Shown here: piece after piece, positions 41,172 to 43,988 of the stretch
Layout: the number at the start of each line of letters is the position of its first letter
How positions within the stretch are numbered: position 1 is the stretch's first letter
Source of the DNA: Candidatus Merdivicinus intestinigallinarum
GTDB lineage: Bacteria; Bacillota; Clostridia; Oscillospirales; Ruminococcaceae
Assembly: GCA_018713335.1 (NCBI GenBank)
Contig: DVOW01000036.1
Location: forward strand, 1 to 43,988
DNA length: 43,988 nt
Reading direction: 5' to 3'
Notes under the pieces: model-generated
The model's database searches: none
What the model saw: the letters and a program-made list of their open reading frames with translations, nothing else
What the model was told of the DNA's origin: nothing
Translations under genes and position numbers: made by a program

Positions 41172-41561
41172 TCACTCCACAAAAATCCGAACGTGGTCCC
41201 CATCGGCGGAATCCACTTCAATCAGCTCTCCCAGCATCCCGGCTTCGGCCATTCGGATCAGTTCCCCAATGTTGATGCCTTCCAGCAGGTTATGGCCGTT
41301 CATATGGAAGGAAGATGCGCCATTGCCGTCCAGCCCTCGGAGCAGCATCAAAGGAAGGTTTACCCGAACCTTATCCCCATCCCCACTGTCCACGATGATG
41401 CGGAAAATCAGCTGATCTGCGCTTTTGCGCTGGTCTTCCGGCACCAAAATTGCCGCCGGGCCTTTCTTTTCTACGCCGAATAAATCGTCCAGGCTCACTT
41501 CCAAAATCTCCGCCAGCTGCGGGACGATCCCAATATCCGGGCAGGAAAGGTCGGTCTCCCA
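41172..41561 (-). pseudogene. XRE regulator with SHOCT-like domain, N-terminus lost
   Basis: Reading in frame from 41561, the sequence begins WETDLSCPDIGIVPQLAEILEVSLDDLFG, the second half of a Cro/C1-type helix-turn-helix, of which the first half is missing. Immediately upstream the frame reads one leucine codon and then a TAA stop (41565-41567). A C-terminal domain follows: KVRVNLPLMLLRG, INIGELIRMAEAGMLGELIEVDS. The break falls where the recombinase-bearing element starts, so the element most likely inserted in this gene, and the missing first 35 or so residues should lie beyond its far end. A remaining fragment could be translated from TTG 41504. Confidence 0.75.
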
Positions 41562-41583
41562 TAGTTAAGGATATGGATGCAAG

Positions 41584-43191
41584 TTAATCAATTTTGCCGA
41601 TAAATCGGTAGTAAATCTCAATCTCCTGATCTCGCATCCCATCCGCACCTTTAGTAGCCTCATGAATCACAATCTTCTCAATCAGGGTATTGAGAAGTTC
41701 AGCGGTCAGTTCTGTGGGATTGGCGTACTGCTTGATGAGAGCGACCCACTTTTCGGCATCCAGGGCAGTTTGCTGCTCTGCGGACAGCTCCGCTTGCAAG
41801 CGGCTGATCTTTTCCTCCAGCTCCAGCTGTTCTGCCTGGTACTTTTTCGTCAGCAGATTGAAGTTATACTCGGTGATGCGTCCGGCGGACCAGTCCTCGT
41901 ACATTCGGACGAATTTTCCGTCCACTTCTGCCTTGCGCTTTTCCGCTCGTTGCAGTTCGGATTCCTGACGCTTAGCGCCGGTCATGCGTTCCCGGTCACC
42001 GTTTTTCAAAATCTGCTGCAAGAGTTTTTCTTCGCTTAGCTGCGCCCGATGGGACCAATACTGGATTCTGGACAGCACATAGACATAGAGCGTGTCATAG
42101 CGGATATAATGCGCCGAGCATTGTGTCCCCATCTGTCCGTACTGGCTGCAAGTGAAATGGCTGTACGGCGTTTTGTTCTGCCGGTTCGTGCCGAAGCGCA
42201 TAGACCAGCCACAATCTGCACATTTTACAAGACCGGCGAAAATCTGCGTTGTGGCATCCTTCTGCTGCCGCCTGCGGCTGGCGATCTGCTTTTGTACCTG
42301 CTCAAACACATCCCGACTGATGATCGCCTCATGGGTATTTTCCACCCGAATCCATTCTTCTTTCGGCTTGCGCACCTTTTTCTTGTTTTTATAAGAGATG
42401 TTGGTCTGCTTATTGTGTACGCTGTTGCCAATATAAGTTTCATCTTGCAGGATACTTTTGACCTGAGCAATCGTCCAGGCATACGATTTTTCTTCCGGCG
42501 CATGGGCATAGATATTGGCGAAAGTTCCATATCTCTGATAATTCAGCCAGCCCGCAGTCGGGACTTTCTCTGCAATCAGGGTCTTGGTGATCTTCGCCGC
42601 ACCTGCTCCATGAAACGCAAGGTCAAAGATTTTCTCGATGATCCAGCGGGTTTCTTCGTCTATGGCCAAAGTGTTTTTGACTTCGGGATGGCGGATGTAT
42701 CCCAGCGGCGCATAGGCAAAAGTGCGTTCTCCGGCAGCAAATTTGGCACGGAGCGCCGTTTTCACCTTGCGGCTGGTATCCTTTGCAAACCATTCGTTAA
42801 AAAGGTTCTTGAACGGCACAAAATCCGAAAGTCCTTTTTCGGTGTCCTCGTTTTCGGCCACAGCAATGTAGCGAATCTGCTTTTCCGGGAACACAAATTC
42901 CAGATAATAGTCCATCGTCACGTGTTCACGGCCAAAGCGACTGAGATCTTTGGTAATGATGCAGTTGACCTTTCCGGTCTCCACATCATCCATCATCCGC
43001 TGAAAGCTGGGACGCTCGAAGTTCGTTCCGCTCCATCCGTCATCGACATATTCGCCATACACCGAAAGACCATGTTCCTTTGCGTACTGCTGCAAAATGG
43101 TGCGCTGGGTCTCGATGCTCACGCTGTCGCCATAGTTTTCGTCGTCACGGCTGAGACGCATATAGAGTGCGGTATTGTAAGGTTGTTTCAC
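41584..43191 (-). CDS. Large serine recombinase/integrase
   Basis: The 535-residue recombinase has three parts. A resolvase domain (about 1-150) carries nucleophile Ser14 in LYMRLSRDD and the motifs GYSG-like DDGWSGTNFERPSF and ITKDLSRFGRE. A recombinase domain follows (about 170-275, GYIRHP to ILQDETYIGNSV). A zinc-ribbon with CADC and CSQYGQMGTQC, then a coiled coil (about 385-480), come next; the C-terminus is DUF4368-like. It should catalyse integration and excision of the element, as in TnpX-type transposons. GTG 43191 is the start, with AAGGAGG nine bases upstream. It is the outermost gene, 22 bases from the inferred junction. Confidence 0.93.
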   Translation of the reverse strand: MKQPYNTALYMRLSRDDENYGDSVSIETQRTILQQYAKEHGLSVYGEYVDDGWSGTNFERPSFQRMMDDVETGKVNCIITKDLSRFGREHVTMDYYLEFVFPEKQIRYIAVAENEDTEKGLSDFVPFKNLFNEWFAKDTSRKVKTALRAKFAAGERTFAYAPLGYIRHPEVKNTLAIDEETRWIIEKIFDLAFHGAGAAKITKTLIAEKVPTAGWLNYQRYGTFANIYAHAPEEKSYAWTIAQVKSILQDETYIGNSVHNKQTNISYKNKKKVRKPKEEWIRVENTHEAIISRDVFEQVQKQIASRRRQQKDATTQIFAGLVKCADCGWSMRFGTNRQNKTPYSHFTCSQYGQMGTQCSAHYIRYDTLYVYVLSRIQYWSHRAQLSEEKLLQQILKNGDRERMTGAKRQESELQRAEKRKAEVDGKFVRMYEDWSAGRITEYNFNLLTKKYQAEQLELEEKISRLQAELSAEQQTALDAEKWVALIKQYANPTELTAELLNTLIEKIVIHEATKGADGMRDQEIEIYYRFIGKID

Positions 43192-43219
43192 GGTAAAAAT
43201 CCTCCTTCTAATCGAAACA

Positions 43220-43266
43220 ACCCACGCTTACAATACTTCTGCTTTTATTATACCGTAAGCGTGGGT
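43220..43266. promoter_or_regulatory. Perfect 12-bp inverted repeat flanking recombinase -10 box
   Basis: ACCCACGCTTAC (43220-43231) and GTAAGCGTGGGT (43255-43266) are perfect inverted copies 23 bases apart. One lies between the -35 and -10 boxes and the other just downstream of the predicted start. Since the arms straddle the start, this is a DNA-level operator rather than an RNA hairpin. The binding protein is unknown. Confidence 0.75.
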
Positions 43267-43275
43267 GTGGTTCAA
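43247..43275 (-). promoter_or_regulatory. Recombinase promoter
   Basis: On the minus strand TTGAAC (43275-43270) and TATAAT (43252-43247) are separated by 17 bp. The start would be near 43240, about 50 bases before the recombinase GTG. Confidence 0.8.
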
Positions 43276-43293
43276 CGACATTTTGTTGTGGGT

Positions 43294-43593
43294 TTATCCA
43301 GCGTTGCGGGCGGCATACTGGACCACATTTTCAATCAGCGTGTCCATGGGTTTGCCTGCCTGGGAGAAATGCTCGGATACCCGAATCCTGGTATTGCCGC
43401 AGTAAAAATATTGAATGCCATCCGGCTCTGTGACATAGACCGAGGTGTTCTCCAGCGTCGGTTCGGGTTCATCCTCCCATCTGCGCCATTCTTCCAGAGT
43501 TTCCAACGGCGGCTCAAAAACAGGTTCAAAGCAGGCTTCAATGTCGATATAACCATAGTCGGGTTCGCTCATAAAATCTTTGTGTTTTCTCAT
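43294..43593 (-). CDS. Small acidic protein of the mobile element, unknown function
   Basis: I do not recognise a characterised family. The 99-residue protein is acidic, with a middle rich in E, P and W (EACFEPVFEPPLETLEEWRRW), a YVTEPDGIQYFYCGNTRIRVSEHF beta-rich segment and a short C-terminal helix. GGAGGAAAC precedes ATG 43593. It sits between the relaxase fragment and the recombinase. Its position beside the integrase suggests it could be an accessory to excision or a regulator of the recombinase promoter, but nothing in the sequence proves it. Confidence 0.7.
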   Translation of the reverse strand: MRKHKDFMSEPDYGYIDIEACFEPVFEPPLETLEEWRRWEDEPEPTLENTSVYVTEPDGIQYFYCGNTRIRVSEHFSQAGKPMDTLIENVVQYAARNAG

Positions 43594-43610
43594 GCAGTTT
43601 CCTCCATCAA

Positions 43611-43988
43611 TTAAAGTTCTATATCCTGCGGCTTACGGTGGACAGGCTGATCGTGCTGCCTTGTTTGCCGGGTCCGGGTCAAAATGGCATCAAGAAAAGC
43701 CCGCACCTTTTCGGGTGCGAGCTTGACAGCGTCCAGATATGGCTGGACTTCCTTTTTCAGTTCTTGGTACTTGTCATAAATCTTTTCATATCGCTGTTTC
43801 CAGACAGCGGCACTTTTTTGTGCGCTTTGCAGTTTTTCTTCCAAACGGCTGTTTTCCGCCTTGGCAAGAATCCCATTGACCGCATAATCCTTGAGTGTGC
43901 TGCACTCGGATGGGGTCAGAGTGATATTGCCGGTGATCGTCTTTTTCCCCATGGAGCGGATTTCCTGTACGGTCAGGGCGGTGGTGCG
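43611..43988 (-). CDS. C-terminal part of probable relaxase/mobilization protein (partial)
   Basis: The frame is open from the window edge to 43611, giving 125 residues of a longer protein whose start is outside. It begins TTALTVQEIRSMGKKT and continues with a long coiled coil (ENSRLEEKLQSAQKSAAVWKQRYEKIYDKYQELKKEV) and a basic tail. This layout resembles the C-terminal end of Mob/Pre-type plasmid recombination (MobV) or MobA/L proteins in clostridial mobilizable elements. The catalytic N-terminus is not visible, so the assignment is tentative. An internal ATG at 43952 could be mistaken for its start. Its stop lies 17 bases before the small acidic protein gene. Confidence 0.5.
   Translation of the reverse strand, partial: RTTALTVQEIRSMGKKTITGNITLTPSECSTLKDYAVNGILAKAENSRLEEKLQSAQKSAAVWKQRYEKIYDKYQELKKEVQPYLDAVKLAPEKVRAFLDAILTRTRQTRQHDQPVHRKPQDIEL

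Larger units (their letters stand above)
41562..43988. mobile_element. Serine-recombinase integrative element (one end, partial)
   Basis: The element spans at least 41562-43988 and continues beyond the window. It carries a large serine recombinase at its end, a small acidic protein and the C-terminal part of a probable relaxase, all on the minus strand. The composition is less GC-rich than carB and its neighbours. The boundary near 41562 is inferred from the break in the XRE gene. The other end, and any conjugation genes, are outside the window. Confidence 0.8.

Noticed and set aside
42049-43614. 521-residue plus-strand frame opposite the recombinase
   Set aside because: It runs through the recombinase promoter and two genes on the opposite strand without any recognisable motif or ribosome binding site.

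Overview
The window looks like a chromosomal segment of a spore-forming gut Firmicute of class Clostridia, probably Oscillospirales/Ruminococcaceae-like. The grounds are strong AGGAGG-type ribosome binding sites, sigma-A promoters with 17-bp spacers, sporulation genes (spmA/spmB, spoVG, a DacF-type carboxypeptidase), a single-chain clostridial PurL, a LytTR/DUF3021 pair and fairly GC-rich coding sequence. No taxon-specific marker was searched, so this placement is inference.

Layout. 1-5.5 kb: a MerR regulator divergent from a MATE exporter with a textbook MerR operator, then a group resembling aminoglycoside-modifying enzymes (APH-like kinase, GNAT-ANT(6) fusion, GNAT). 5.5-7.2 kb: an IMP dehydrogenase (guaB) whose promoter carries a perfect palindrome. 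7.4-12.7 kb: a GH36 alpha-galactosidase / GH78 alpha-rhamnosidase / lipoprotein operon facing a second lipoprotein. 12.8-16.6 kb: spmA-spmB, a flavin reductase, a HELGH-motif protein and a ROK-like regulator. 16.7-22.3 kb: mtaB-purL, divergent from an HPr-like protein that lacks the phosphorylatable histidine. 22.4-25.5 kb: DacF and a second MATE exporter, separated by a 366-bp palindrome array between two near-identical direct repeats. 25.6-25.8 kb: a structured, terminator-ended non-coding locus. 25.8-30.1 kb: MazG-like, SpoVG, a small membrane protein overlapping acpS, LytTR/DUF3021, and bifunctional NAD(P)HX repair. 30.1-36.4 kb: polyphosphate kinase and Ppx/GppA phosphatase, a PepV-type dipeptidase, and alanine racemase with a cupin. 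36.5-41 kb: a SLOG protein, a DnaA-box cluster and carB. 41-44 kb: a two-gene XRE/SHOCT-like locus whose first gene has lost its N-terminus at the edge of a serine-recombinase mobile element that runs off the right end of the window.

How the genes fit together. Purine and pyrimidine supply is represented by guaB, purL and carB, each in its own transcription unit. Polyphosphate synthesis and turnover (ppk1, ppx) are neighbours on one strand. Cell-wall functions (dacF, alr) and housekeeping (acpS, mtaB, nnr) are scattered among small regulators. Sugar scavenging is suggested by the galactosidase/rhamnosidase pair.

The least ordinary features are: the GNAT-ANT(6) fusion; the His-less HPr; the direct-repeat-bounded palindrome array; the small RNA candidate upstream of the second MATE gene; the DnaA-box cluster far from any visible dnaA; and the recombinase element, which splits an XRE gene and has a promoter flanked by a perfect 12-bp inverted repeat. 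I found no CRISPR array, rRNA or tRNA gene.
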